From: Bradyrhizobium sp. AZCC 1693
GTDB taxonomy: Bacteria; Pseudomonadota; Alphaproteobacteria; Rhizobiales; Xanthobacteraceae
Assembly: GCF_036924745.1 (NCBI RefSeq)
Contig: NZ_JAZHSD010000001.1
Location: 5,642,001 to 5,706,000, forward strand
Reading direction: 5' to 3'
DNA: 64,000 nucleotides
The notes under the pieces were generated by a model, which was given only the letters and a program-made list of their open reading frames with translations, had not been told where the DNA came from and searched no databases. Made by a program: the position numbers and the translations under genes. Below, in pieces: positions 23,475 to 32,604 of the stretch; the stretch's first letter is position 1; every line of letters starts with the position of its first letter.

Positions 23475-24783
23475 AGCCGGAAACTTCCACCACGGGCTCG
23501 ACCGGCAGCGCACCGCCGCGGACGCGGATTTCGCGGACCGGATAGGGAACACGGATTCCCTCGCGCTTGAACGCGTCCCACAGCGCCAGCATCACCTCGC
23601 TCTTCACACCGTCCATGCCGTCGGGATCGGCGATCCAGAAGGTCAGCGAAAATTTCATGCCGGCCTCGGCGAATTCGGTCAGGATGCAGTTCGGCGGCTT
23701 GTTCTTGATGGCGCGCGGGGCGGCCGCCGCGACCTCGATCGCCAGCTTGCAGACGAGGCGGGGATCGGCGTCGTAATTGGTGCTGAACAGCACCTTCACC
23801 AGCGTGTTCTTGTCGGTATAGGTCCAGTTCACGACCTTCTGCGTCACCAGATCCTCGTTCGGGATCAGGAACTCGCGGCCGTCGCCGGCGGCGACCGAGA
23901 TGTAGCGCGTCTTCATCGTGCTGATGCGCCCGGTGTTGTCGCCGATGGTGACGAGGTCGCCCGGTTTCACCGATTTGTCGACCAGCAGGATGATGCCGCT
24001 GATGAAGTTGGCGACGATCTTCTGCAGGCCGAGGCCGATACCGACGCCGGCCGCGCCGGTGAACACGGCGAGCGCCGCCAGGTTGATGCCGACCGCGCTC
24101 AAGGCGACCGCAATGGCAAATACCATCAAGGTCAGCCGGACGATCTTGACCAGCAGCACCTGGATCGACGGGGTCAGATCGCCGGATCGGGTGATCCGGC
24201 CTTCCACGAAATTGCTGGCGATGTTGGTCAGCCACAGCGCCACGATCAGGAGAGCGCCAAGCTTGATCAGCAGCAGCGGCGTCAGCCGCAGGTCGCCGAG
24301 GACGATCGAGACCGAGTCGAGCGCTTCGATCACCGGATCGAGCCGGCCCAGAATGCTCAAGGCCACCACCAGCCACGCCGATATCGACACCAGCCGGACC
24401 ACAAAGGTGTTGCGGATGACCGAGGTCACGAGGTTGATGACCAACCACGCAAAGGCGAGCTTGGCGGCAACCGCGAGCAGATAGCTGCGGCTCGGCCAGG
24501 TCGACGCCATCATGATCCCGCGCGTCAGCGTCATCAGCAGCGCGAACACCGCCGTCGACGTGCTGCCGACCAGGACGCGGATGAACAGCCGCAACGGCGC
24601 CGGCCACCCCATCGCAACCGACGACACGTCGACCCTGGAACGGACCGCCGCGCCGCCGGCCCAGGCGAGCCCGGCCGCGGTCAGGATCAGTCCGAGCTGC
24701 AGATAGAACCAGGGCGAGGTGACCTCCGCGCCGACCGATCGCGCGGCGTTGTGCAGGATCTCGATGATCTCTTTCAAATCCAT
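23473..24783 (-). CDS. MscS-family mechanosensitive ion channel
   Basis: 436 residues. Several N-terminal membrane helices precede the pore-lining helix and beta domain: 'GAAGVGIGLGLQKIVANFIS', 'GIILLVDKSVKPGDLVTIGD', 'FLIPNEDLVTQKVVNWTYTD'. The pattern G/A-rich TM3 followed by 'D-x-x-x-K-P-G-D' is the MscS signature. It releases solutes on hypo-osmotic shock. Start chosen at ATG 24783 rather than TTG 24789. The last codon lies within a repeat palindrome. Confidence 0.93.
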   Translation of the reverse strand: MDLKEIIEILHNAARSVGAEVTSPWFYLQLGLILTAAGLAWAGGAAVRSRVDVSSVAMGWPAPLRLFIRVLVGSTSTAVFALLMTLTRGIMMASTWPSRSYLLAVAAKLAFAWLVINLVTSVIRNTFVVRLVSISAWLVVALSILGRLDPVIEALDSVSIVLGDLRLTPLLLIKLGALLIVALWLTNIASNFVEGRITRSGDLTPSIQVLLVKIVRLTLMVFAIAVALSAVGINLAALAVFTGAAGVGIGLGLQKIVANFISGIILLVDKSVKPGDLVTIGDNTGRISTMKTRYISVAAGDGREFLIPNEDLVTQKVVNWTYTDKNTLVKVLFSTNYDADPRLVCKLAIEVAAAAPRAIKNKPPNCILTEFAEAGMKFSLTFWIADPDGMDGVKSEVMLALWDAFKREGIRVPYPVREIRVRGGALPVEPVVEVSG

Positions 24784-25021
24784 CGGCAAAATCTCGTTCG
24801 AGGTTACCCGGCCCCATCAGGCAAAGGTTGATTCGCGCGTGGCAGGCAGATTCCCACAAGCGGAGTACGGATGCTATCGATACGCAGCTACGGCGATAGG
24901 TTAGGCCCAAAATTCGGGCACATTGCCGCTATCGCAGAAATGGGTTGGCGTTCAACTGTGGCAACGATAAGGATGCAATTGCAAGTATTTGCCAGGATTG
25001 TAGAGGTTATTGCGGAGGTTC

Positions 25022-26815
25022 ATGGCTTCTCTCGACTCGGTCAGCATCGCCATCTTTCTGGGCGCCGTTCTGGTGATGGCGGGCATCCTGTCGAGCCTGC
25101 TCGCGCTGCGCTTCGGGGCGCCGCTGCTCTTGGTGTTCCTCCTGATCGGCATGCTGGCGGGCGATGCCGGGCCGGGCCAGCTCTCTTTTGATGACGTGCG
25201 CACCACCTATCTGGTGGGGTCGGTGGCGCTGGCGCTGATCCTGTTCGACGGCGGCCTGCGAACCAGGTTTCAAAGCATCCGTACCGTGCTGGCGCCATCG
25301 ATGGTGCTGGCGACCATCGGCGTGCTGCTCACCGCGCTGATTGCCGCGCCGGCCGCCAAATATGCGCTCGATCTGAACTGGACCGAGTCGCTGCTGGTCG
25401 GCGCCGTGGTGGCGTCGACCGATGCCGCGGCGGTGTTCCTGCTCGTTCACACCCAGGGCCTGCGCCTGCGCCCCCGTGTCGGAGCAACTCTGGAAGCCGA
25501 ATCCGGCACCAACGACCCGTTCGCGATCTTTCTCACCCTGATGCTGGTCGAATTCATTTCACTCGGTGAAAGCTCGCCCGCGCATGTTGCGCTGGAGCTC
25601 GCGCGCGAAGGCGTGCTCGGCGCCGTCCTCGGCCTGATCGGTGGCCATCTGGTGGTGGTGGCGCTCAATCGCATGGCGCTGCCGCAGGGCCTGCACGCGC
25701 CCTTTGTCACGACGGCTGCGCTCGTGATCTTCGGCGTGGCGCAGATCTCGCACGCCTCCGGATTTCTCGCGGTCTATCTCGCCGGCATCATCATCGGCAA
25801 CCGGCCGACGCGCGCGCATAATTCGGTGGTGACGTTTCTGGACGCCGCGACCTGGCTGGCGCAGATCGTGATGTTCGTTTTGCTGGGCCTGCTGGCGTCG
25901 CCGCAGCGCCTGCTGGACAGCGTGGGTCCCTCCGTGATCGTGGCGCTGGTGCTGATGCTGGTGGCGCGGCCGCTCGCTGTGATGCTGTGCCTCATGCCAT
26001 TCCGGTTCAACTGGCGGGAAAAGGTCTTCATCGCCTGGACCGGCCTGCGCGGAGCGGTCGCGATCTTTCTCGCCTCGATCCCGATGCTGGTCGGGCTGTC
26101 GAAAGCCTATCTCTATTTCGACGTCGCCTTTGTCGTGGTCGTGATCTCGCTGCTGCTGCAGGGCTGGACGCTGGCGCCGGCGGCGCGGTGGCTGCACGTG
26201 GCGCTGCCGCGCGTCGACCGCGGTCCGCGGCGCGTCGAGCTCGACCTGCCGGGCCAGCTCGAACAGCAACTGGTCGGCTATCCGGTGCGGCCGAAGAGCC
26301 TCTACTTCCGGCGCGGCCTGCTTCCGTCCTGGTCGAAGCCGACGCTGGTGATCCGCGACGAGCGGATCCTCTCGCCTGTCGAGGCCGATCCGGTCGCGGC
26401 CGGCGACTATCTCTATCTGCTGGCGCCGCCGGAAAAGGCCGAAGCGCTGGATCGCTTCTTCGTCGACATGGCGCCGAGCTCGGCGCCCGACCCGCATCTG
26501 CTCGGTGATTTCATGGTGTCGGGCGAACACACGCTCGGCGAACTGGCGCAGATCTACGGCGTATCGGCCGGAGAAGAACAGGCGAAGCTGACGCTGGCGG
26601 ATTATTTCGACATTCATCTCGACCATGCGCCCAAGGAAGGCGCCGAGCTTGTGCTGGACCCCATCGTGCTGGTCGCGCGCAGCATCAGCGGCGGGCGGGT
26701 CAACGTGGTCGGCCTGCGGCTGCCCGAGGATGAGGAAGAGGCCGTGCCGCTCACGCGCCGGCAGGCGTTCAGGCGCAAGCTGGCCGATATCTGGTCGTCG
26801 GTGGCGGGGGTATAG
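25022..26815 (+). CDS. Potassium/proton antiporter (CPA1, NhaP2/CvrA type)
   Basis: 597 residues. About 12 membrane helices include 'VVASTDAAAVFLLVHTQGL' and 'ATLEAESGTNDPFAIFLTL', the latter with the ND of CPA antiporters. A cytoplasmic C-terminal part has a TrkA-C-like segment ('DERILSPVEADPVAAGDYLY') and a CorC_HlyC-like end ('DPIVLVARSISGGRVNVVGL'). This layout is that of NhaP2/CvrA K+/H+ antiporters. GGAGG sits five bases before the 25022 ATG, deciding against the TTG at 25010. Confidence 0.92.
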   Translation: MASLDSVSIAIFLGAVLVMAGILSSLLALRFGAPLLLVFLLIGMLAGDAGPGQLSFDDVRTTYLVGSVALALILFDGGLRTRFQSIRTVLAPSMVLATIGVLLTALIAAPAAKYALDLNWTESLLVGAVVASTDAAAVFLLVHTQGLRLRPRVGATLEAESGTNDPFAIFLTLMLVEFISLGESSPAHVALELAREGVLGAVLGLIGGHLVVVALNRMALPQGLHAPFVTTAALVIFGVAQISHASGFLAVYLAGIIIGNRPTRAHNSVVTFLDAATWLAQIVMFVLLGLLASPQRLLDSVGPSVIVALVLMLVARPLAVMLCLMPFRFNWREKVFIAWTGLRGAVAIFLASIPMLVGLSKAYLYFDVAFVVVVISLLLQGWTLAPAARWLHVALPRVDRGPRRVELDLPGQLEQQLVGYPVRPKSLYFRRGLLPSWSKPTLVIRDERILSPVEADPVAAGDYLYLLAPPEKAEALDRFFVDMAPSSAPDPHLLGDFMVSGEHTLGELAQIYGVSAGEEQAKLTLADYFDIHLDHAPKEGAELVLDPIVLVARSISGGRVNVVGLRLPEDEEEAVPLTRRQAFRRKLADIWSSVAGV

Positions 26816-26931
26816 GGCTGCAGCCCGCGCAGGCCTGATGCGATATCCGCTGTTGAGGAATGAGCGAACTGTCACTAGCCTGAGGCAAAGGTCGGTGACG
26901 ACCTCCCGGTGGAAACGCAGGAGACACAACA

Positions 26932-27861
26932 ATGTCCGGCCCCCTCGACGACCAGCTCGGCTTCGCGCCCGACTACGATGCCCCGATCCCCTATATGCAG
27001 CGGACCCGCGATTATTATGCCGCGATCGGCTACACCACGGCCTATCGCTGGGCGCATTACGTCGATGCGCCGTTCCAGCCGCTGAAAAAGCCGCTGGCAA
27101 AGTCGCGCGTCACCATCGTCACAACAGCCGCGAAGTATGATCCCACCAAGGGCGATCAGGGTCCCGGAGCGGCCTACAACGGCAGCGCCAAGTTCTATCA
27201 GGTCTATGACGGCGACACGGCCAAGCAGCACGATTTGCGGATCTCGCACATCGGCTACGACCGCAAGCACACCACGGCCACCGACAGCGGCACCTGGTTT
27301 CCGCTGCCGCAACTCCTGAAGGCGGCCGCCGCCGGGCGGATCGGCGAGGTCGCGCCGCGCTTCTTCGGTGCGCCGACCAACCGCAGCCACCGCGTCACCA
27401 TCGATGTCGATGCGCCGGAAATCCTCGCGCGTTGCATTGCCGACAAGGTCGACGTCGCCGTCATCGTCCCGAACTGCCCGGTCTGTCACCAGACGTCAGC
27501 GCTGGTAGCGCGTCATCTCGAAGCCAATGGCATCCCCACCGTCGTGATGGGCTGCGCCAAGGACATCGTCGAACATGCCGCGGCGCCGCGCTTCCTGTTC
27601 TCGGATTTCCCGCTCGGCAATTCCGCCGGCAAGCCGCATGACGTGGAGTCGCAGGCGCTGACGCTCGAACTGGCGCTGCGTCTTCTGGAGTCCGCGGCAG
27701 GCGCGCGCACCACGATGCAGTCGCCGCTGCGCTGGAGCGAGGATGCCTCCTGGAAGCTCGACTACAACAACATCGCGCAGATGAGCCCGGAAGAACTGGC
27801 GCGGCGCCGCGCCGAGTTCGACAAGCAGAAAGAGATCGCGCGCGGCAACCGGGCGGCCTGA
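26932..27861 (+). CDS. Glycine reductase / selenoprotein B-like protein (Cys form)
   Basis: 309 residues resembling the GrdB-type 'glycine/sarcosine/betaine reductase selenoprotein B family'. 'AVIVPNCPVCHQTSALVARH' carries a CxxC (C182, C185) where redox-active residues are expected; no in-frame TGA/selenocysteine is present. Rhizobial members are not part of a complete glycine reductase and their role is unknown. AGGAG lies about ten bases upstream. Confidence 0.78.
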   Translation: MSGPLDDQLGFAPDYDAPIPYMQRTRDYYAAIGYTTAYRWAHYVDAPFQPLKKPLAKSRVTIVTTAAKYDPTKGDQGPGAAYNGSAKFYQVYDGDTAKQHDLRISHIGYDRKHTTATDSGTWFPLPQLLKAAAAGRIGEVAPRFFGAPTNRSHRVTIDVDAPEILARCIADKVDVAVIVPNCPVCHQTSALVARHLEANGIPTVVMGCAKDIVEHAAAPRFLFSDFPLGNSAGKPHDVESQALTLELALRLLESAAGARTTMQSPLRWSEDASWKLDYNNIAQMSPEELARRRAEFDKQKEIARGNRAA

Positions 27862-27868
27862 CGGGTTA

Positions 27869-28043
27869 CTTCCCTTCTCCCCTTGTGGGAGAAGGTGGCA
27901 GCCGAAGGCTGCCGGATGAGGGGTATCTCTCTGCGTATTCGGTGCTTGCGGAGACAGACCCCTCACCCGTCCGCGATGCTTCGCATCGCGTCCACCCCAA
28001 GAGCGAGCTTCGCTCGTCTCGCTCCCACAAGGGGAGAGGGAAG
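27869..28043. repeat. Dispersed inverted-repeat element between GrdB-like and CoA-transferase genes
   Basis: Outer arms CTTCCCTTCTCCCCTTGTGG (27869-) and CCACAAGGGGAGAGGGAAG (to 28043) are inverted copies, with inner palindromes ('GGCAGCC...GGCTGCC', 'GATGCTTCGCATC', 'GAGCGAGCTTCGCTCG'). This is a familiar long repeat of Rhizobiales intergenic DNA. Its right arm supplies the ribosome-binding site of the next gene. Confidence 0.8.
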
Positions 28044-28044
28044 C

Positions 28045-29259
28045 ATGAAGCAGGAGGACGTCCATTTGACCCGACCGTTCGAAGGCGTGAAGATTCTCGA
28101 CTTCACGCAGGTGCTGGCTGGCCCCTATGCGAGCTACCAGCTCGCGCTGCTCGGCGCCGACGTCGTCAAGGTGGAGCGGCGCGAAGGCGAGGACATGCGC
28201 CGCACGCCGCTGAGCCGCGAATGGGCCGAGCGCGGCCTCGCGCCGGGCTGGCAGGCCATCAACGGCAACAAGCGCAGCCTCACCCTCGACCTCTCGAAGC
28301 CGGAGGCGATCGCCATCGTCAAGCAGCTCGCCGCCCAAGCCGACGTTGCGATGGAGAATTTCCGGCCCGGCGTGATGGACAAGCTCGGCATCGGCTATGC
28401 GGCGCTGTCGGCGGTCAATCCCCGGCTGATCTATTGCGCCATTTCAGGTTTTGGGCAGACCGGCCCGGAACGATCGGGCGCCGGCTATGACGGCAAGATC
28501 CAGGCGCTGTCGGGCATCATGTCCATCACCGGCCACGCCGAGACCGGGCCGACGCGCGCAGGCTTTGCGGTCTGCGACGTGCTGTCGGGCGCGACCGCCG
28601 CCTTCGCCGTGTCGAGCGCGCTGTTCCAGCGCACCCATACCGGCAAGGGGCAAATGGTCGACGTCTCCATGCTGGAGGCGACGCTGGCGTTCCTGTCCGG
28701 GCAGGTCGCGGATTATTCCGTCGCCGGCCATCGCCAGCAGCTCTCCGGCAACCAGGCCGTAAGCCGCCGGCCGACCGCCAATCTGTTCAAGGCAGGCGAT
28801 GGCTATCTGCTGCTGGCCGTGAACAGCGAGAAGCAATACCGCGCGCTGATGACCGCGCTCGGCCGTGCCGATGCTTTGGAAGACCCGCGCTTCGCCGATT
28901 GGTTCGCCCGCCAGGAAAATGAGCCGGCGCTACGGGCCCTCATCGAGGAGGCGCTCTCGAAAAAGGACCCGCGCGAGTGGGAAAAGATCCTGGAGGCCGC
29001 GGGCGCGCCCTGCGCCAGCATCTGGAAGGTCGAGGAAGTGATCGATCACCCGCAGATCGCCGCGCGCGGCGCCATTCAGGAGATCGATACACCCTATGGC
29101 CGCCTGCGCTTTGCCGGCAGCGGGTTCCAGCTCGCCCATGGCGGCGGCAGGCTTGAGCGCATGGCGCCTGCGCTCAGCGCCCACACCGAGGAGGTACTGG
29201 CCTCGCTCGGCTATGACGCGAAGGCGATCGCGGAACTGCGCGCGCGCGAGGTGGTCTAG
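28045..29259 (+). CDS. Family III CoA transferase (CaiB/BaiF type)
   Basis: 404 residues. Family signatures include 'VKILDFTQVLAGPYASYQLA', 'LGADVVKVE', 'NKRSLTLDLSKPEA' and 'DVAMENFRPGVMDKLGIGY'. The probable catalytic Asp is D178 ('GFAVCDVLSG'), as in formyl-CoA transferase. It moves CoA between carboxylic acids; the substrate is not apparent. GGGGAGAGGG just ahead of the ATG at 28045 comes from the flanking repeat. The longer frame from 27883 lies within the repeat. A strong terminator follows. Confidence 0.93.
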   Translation: MKQEDVHLTRPFEGVKILDFTQVLAGPYASYQLALLGADVVKVERREGEDMRRTPLSREWAERGLAPGWQAINGNKRSLTLDLSKPEAIAIVKQLAAQADVAMENFRPGVMDKLGIGYAALSAVNPRLIYCAISGFGQTGPERSGAGYDGKIQALSGIMSITGHAETGPTRAGFAVCDVLSGATAAFAVSSALFQRTHTGKGQMVDVSMLEATLAFLSGQVADYSVAGHRQQLSGNQAVSRRPTANLFKAGDGYLLLAVNSEKQYRALMTALGRADALEDPRFADWFARQENEPALRALIEEALSKKDPREWEKILEAAGAPCASIWKVEEVIDHPQIAARGAIQEIDTPYGRLRFAGSGFQLAHGGGRLERMAPALSAHTEEVLASLGYDAKAIAELRAREVV

Positions 29260-29267
29260 CGGTAGCC

Positions 29268-29299
29268 GGGGCAGGGGCATCCGGGCCCTGTCCCGTTTT
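29268..29299 (+). terminator. Rho-independent terminator after the CoA-transferase gene
   Basis: GGGGCAGGG (29268-29276) pairs with CCCTGTCCC (29286-29294) with one G-U pair, followed by GTTTT. Orientation fits the gene ending at 29259. Confidence 0.75.
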
Positions 29300-29397
29300 G
29301 GGTGGGCCCGCGCATGGCGACCCTGCGCCAAGGCGCTTTAATCGACAGAGCTCACCGTCTAAAAGACGCCATTTCCGCTTCCCGAGAAGGACAGATC

Positions 29398-31242
29398 ATG
29401 CCCGCCTACCGCTCCCGAACCACGACCCACGGCCGCAACATGGCGGGCGCCCGCGGCCTCTGGCGCGCCACCGGCATGAAGAACGAGGACTTTGGCAAGC
29501 CGATCATTGCCGTGGTCAATTCGTTCACCCAGTTCGTGCCGGGCCACGTGCACCTGAAGGATCTCGGCCAGCTCGTCGCGCGCGAGATCGAGAAGGCGGG
29601 TGGCGTCGCCAAGGAGTTCAACACCATCGCGGTCGACGACGGCATCGCGATGGGCCATGACGGCATGCTCTACAGCCTGCCGTCGCGCGAGATCATTGCC
29701 GACAGTGTCGAGTACATGGTCAACGCGCATTGCGCCGATGCCATGGTCTGCATCTCCAACTGCGACAAGATCACGCCCGGCATGCTGATGGCGGCGCTGC
29801 GGATCAACATCCCGACCGTGTTCGTCTCGGGCGGGCCGATGGAGTCCGGCAAGGTCAACCTCAAGGGCAAGATCCGCGCGGTCGACCTGATCGACGCCAT
29901 GGTCGCCGCGGCCGACAGCAATGTCAGCGATGCCGACGTGGAAGTGATCGAGCGCTCGGCCTGTCCGACCTGCGGCTCGTGCTCGGGCATGTTCACGGCC
30001 AATTCCATGAACTGCCTCACCGAGGCGCTGGGCCTTGCGCTGCCGGGCAACGGTTCAGTGCTGGCGACCCATGCCGACCGCAAGGGCCTGTTCGTCGAGG
30101 CCGGGCATCTGATTGTCGATCTGGCGCGGCGCTACTACGAACAGGACGACGAAACTGCGCTGCCGCGCACCATCGCCAACTTCAAGGCATTCGAGAACGC
30201 CATGACCCTCGACATCGCCATGGGCGGCTCGACCAACACCGTGCTGCATTTGCTGGCTGCGGCCTATGAAGGGCAGGTGCCGTTCACGATGCAGGATATC
30301 GACCGCCTGTCGCGGCGGGTGCCTGTTCTCTGCAAGGTGGCGCCGTCGGTGGCGGACGTGCATCTGGAAGACGTCCATCGCGCCGGCGGCGTGATGGCGA
30401 TCCTCGGCGAACTCGACCGCGCCGGCCTGCTCAATCGTGGCCTGCCGATGGTTCACTCCAAGTCGCTGGAGGACGCGCTTGGCCGCTGGGACATCAAGCA
30501 GACCAGGAGCGAGAGCGTCCGCAAATTCTTCATGGCCGCTCCGGGCAACGTGCCGACCCAGGTGGCGTTCAGCCAGGAACGCAGGTTTGAAGAGCTCGAT
30601 ACCGATCGCGCGGCAGGCTGCGTCCGCGATGCCGAGCATGCCTATTCGAAGGATGGCGGCCTTGCCGTGCTGTCGGGCAACATCGCGCTCGATGGCTGCA
30701 TCGTGAAGACGGCCGGCGTCGATGAGAGCATTTTGAAGTTCGAGGGGCCGGCACGGGTCTTCGAAAGCCAGGACGCCGCGGTCGAAGCTATTCTCGGCAA
30801 CAAGATCAAGGCCGGCGACGTCGTCGTGGTTCGATACGAAGGCCCGCGCGGCGGCCCCGGCATGCAGGAGATGCTGTACCCGACCAGCTATCTGAAATCG
30901 AAGGGCCTCGGCAAGGTCTGCGCGCTGATCACCGACGGCCGCTTCTCCGGCGGCTCCTCGGGCCTGTCGATCGGACACATCTCGCCGGAAGCCGCCGAGG
31001 GCGGCCTGATTGGCCTCGTGGAGGACGGCGATCGCATCAGCATCGACATCCCCGCGCGTTCGATCAGCCTGGTGGCCGATGACGCCACGCTCGCAAAACG
31101 CCGCGAAGCCATGCTGGCCCGCGGGTCGGAGGCATGGAAGCCCGCCAAGAAGCGCAGCCGCAATGTGACGATGGCGCTGAAGGCCTATGCGGCGCTGACC
31201 ACGAGCGCCGCCCGCGGCGCGGTACGCATCGTTCCGGAGTAA
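29398..31242 (+). CDS. ilvD: Dihydroxy-acid dehydratase
   Basis: 614 residues, the size of E. coli IlvD. It dehydrates 2,3-dihydroxy acids to 2-keto acids in Ile/Val synthesis. Fe-S cluster cysteines are visible in '[15 protein letters not shown]' and '[21 protein letters not shown]'; '[12 protein letters not shown]' and '[22 protein letters not shown]' are family blocks. The start at 29398 has AAGGA nine bases upstream; the frame's earlier ATG at 29302 lies upstream of that site. The stop is four bases from the convergent modC stop. Confidence 0.96.
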   Translation: MPAYRSRTTTHGRNMAGARGLWRATGMKNEDFGKPIIAVVNSFTQFVPGHVHLKDLGQLVAREIEKAGGVAKEFNTIAVDDGIAMGHDGMLYSLPSREIIADSVEYMVNAHCADAMVCISNCDKITPGMLMAALRINIPTVFVSGGPMESGKVNLKGKIRAVDLIDAMVAAADSNVSDADVEVIERSACPTCGSCSGMFTANSMNCLTEALGLALPGNGSVLATHADRKGLFVEAGHLIVDLARRYYEQDDETALPRTIANFKAFENAMTLDIAMGGSTNTVLHLLAAAYEGQVPFTMQDIDRLSRRVPVLCKVAPSVADVHLEDVHRAGGVMAILGELDRAGLLNRGLPMVHSKSLEDALGRWDIKQTRSESVRKFFMAAPGNVPTQVAFSQERRFEELDTDRAAGCVRDAEHAYSKDGGLAVLSGNIALDGCIVKTAGVDESILKFEGPARVFESQDAAVEAILGNKIKAGDVVVVRYEGPRGGPGMQEMLYPTSYLKSKGLGKVCALITDGRFSGGSSGLSIGHISPEAAEGGLIGLVEDGDRISIDIPARSISLVADDATLAKRREAMLARGSEAWKPAKKRSRNVTMALKAYAALTTSAARGAVRIVPE

Positions 31243-31246
31243 AGGG

Positions 31247-31906
31247 CTACGTCAGCACCTTGACGCCGCCGAGCGCGGTCACCCGGCCGCGCTTGAGCAT
31301 CACGATCTGCGTCGCCAGTTGACGCAGTTCGGCGGCGTCGTGGCTGACATAGACCATCGGAATGCCTTCGTCGCGGAGCCGAATCAGGTAGGGCAGAATC
31401 TCGACCTTGCGGCCCTCGTCGAGCGATCCCAGCGGCTCGTCCAGCAGCAGCAAACGCGGCTTTGACAGCAGCGCCCGCCCGAGGGCGACGCGCTGGCGTT
31501 CGCCGCCGGAGAGTTTTCCGGGCCGGCGGTCAAGCAGATGGCCGATATCGAGCAGTTCGGTGACGCGCTTGTGATGGGAATCGTCCACAGCAAGCCTGTT
31601 CATGCGCCGGCCGTAGTCGAGATTTTGCCGCACGTCGAGATGCGGAAACAGCCGCGCGTCCTGAAACACATAGCCGATCCGGCGCCGGTGCGGCGGCACG
31701 TGGACGCCTGCGGCCGTGTCATCCAGCATTTCGCCGTCGAGCGCGATGACGCCACGGTCGGGGCGCAGCAGGCCTGCGATCATGTTGATCAGCGAGGTCT
31801 TGCCGGCGCCGGATGCGCCGAACAGGCCGGTGACGCGGCCCTGGCTTTCGAACGCGGCTTCCAGCGAGAATTCGCCGAGCTGTTTGGTGACGTCGACGCG
31901 CAGCAT
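31247..31906 (-). CDS. modC: Molybdate ABC transporter ATPase lacking the C-terminal MOP domain
   Basis: 219 residues: Walker A GASGAGKTS, Q-loop 'FQDARLFPHL', signature 'LSGGERQRVALGRALL', Walker B 'LLLLDEP', His 'YVSHD'. Sequence ends shortly after the nucleotide-binding domain, whereas E. coli ModC (about 350 residues) continues into a molybdate-binding MOP/TOBE domain. It is the last gene of modABC, two bases after the modB stop. The frame's ATG at 31951 lies inside modB. Confidence 0.9.
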   Translation of the reverse strand: MLRVDVTKQLGEFSLEAAFESQGRVTGLFGASGAGKTSLINMIAGLLRPDRGVIALDGEMLDDTAAGVHVPPHRRRIGYVFQDARLFPHLDVRQNLDYGRRMNRLAVDDSHHKRVTELLDIGHLLDRRPGKLSGGERQRVALGRALLSKPRLLLLDEPLGSLDEGRKVEILPYLIRLRDEGIPMVYVSHDAAELRQLATQIVMLKRGRVTALGGVKVLT

Positions 31907-31908
31907 GG

Positions 31909-32604
31909 TCAATTCCCGTGCAGGCGTTTGGTGGCGCGTCGCGCGAACCATTCGGAGGCGATCAAGGCGCCCATCGCGATCACGGTAGAAACGACCACCA
32001 GCCGCCCGGCCGCGCTGTCGCCGTCGGGGGTCTGGATCAGCGAATAGATCGCGGTAGAAATGGTCTGGGTTTCGCCGGGGATGTTGGAGACGAAGGTGAT
32101 GGTGGCGCCGAACTCGCCGATCGCCTTGGCGAAGCCGAGCACCATGCCGGCCAGTACGCCCGGCAGCGCCAGCGGCAGCGTCACGGTGGCAAACACCTGC
32201 CAGGGAGCGGCGCCGAGCGTGCTGGACGCCTGTTCCAGCCGGCGGTCGATCGCCTCGATAGAGAGACGGATCGGCCGCACCAACAGCGGAAACGACATGA
32301 TACCGCAGGCCAGCGCGGCGCCGGTCCAGCGAAACGCGAACACGATGCCAAGGTTATCGGCGAGCCACGCGCCGACCAGGCCGCGGCGGCCAAACGTCAG
32401 CAGCAGCAGATAGCCGGTGACGACGGGGGGCAGCACCAGCGGCAGATGAACCAGCGCATCGAGGATGGATTTGCCCCAGAATTCACGCCGCGCCAGCAGC
32501 CACGCCAGCGCGATGCCGAACGGCGTCGCCACCAGCGTTGCAACAATGGCCACCCGCAACGAGAGCAGGATGGCCGTCCATTCGGCCGGCGATATCTCGA
32601 ACAT
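31909..32604 (-). CDS. modB: Molybdate ABC transporter permease
   Basis: 231 residues, five to six membrane helices ('LVHLPLVLPPVVTGYLLLL' is a ModB hallmark). The coupling loop is 'ASSTLGAAPWQVFATVTLPL', followed by 'VLGFAKAIGEFGATITFVSN'. Its ATG overlaps the modA stop (TGATG). It forms the membrane channel of the ModABC molybdate importer, supplying Mo for enzymes such as nitrate reductase or, in diazotrophs, nitrogenase. Confidence 0.95.
   Translation of the reverse strand: MFEISPAEWTAILLSLRVAIVATLVATPFGIALAWLLARREFWGKSILDALVHLPLVLPPVVTGYLLLLTFGRRGLVGAWLADNLGIVFAFRWTGAALACGIMSFPLLVRPIRLSIEAIDRRLEQASSTLGAAPWQVFATVTLPLALPGVLAGMVLGFAKAIGEFGATITFVSNIPGETQTISTAIYSLIQTPDGDSAAGRLVVVSTVIAMGALIASEWFARRATKRLHGN

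Noticed and set aside
23420..24910. 496-codon open frame on the - strand overlapping the MscS gene
   Set aside because: It is the same DNA in another frame; the MscS protein explains it fully.
27610..27861. Possible selenocysteine use in the GrdB-like gene
   Set aside because: The redox site reads CPVC with ordinary Cys codons and there is no in-frame TGA.
27869..28043. Possible CRISPR-like array because of repeated short motifs
   Set aside because: The motifs are nested inverted repeats of one element, not evenly spaced direct repeats with unique spacers.
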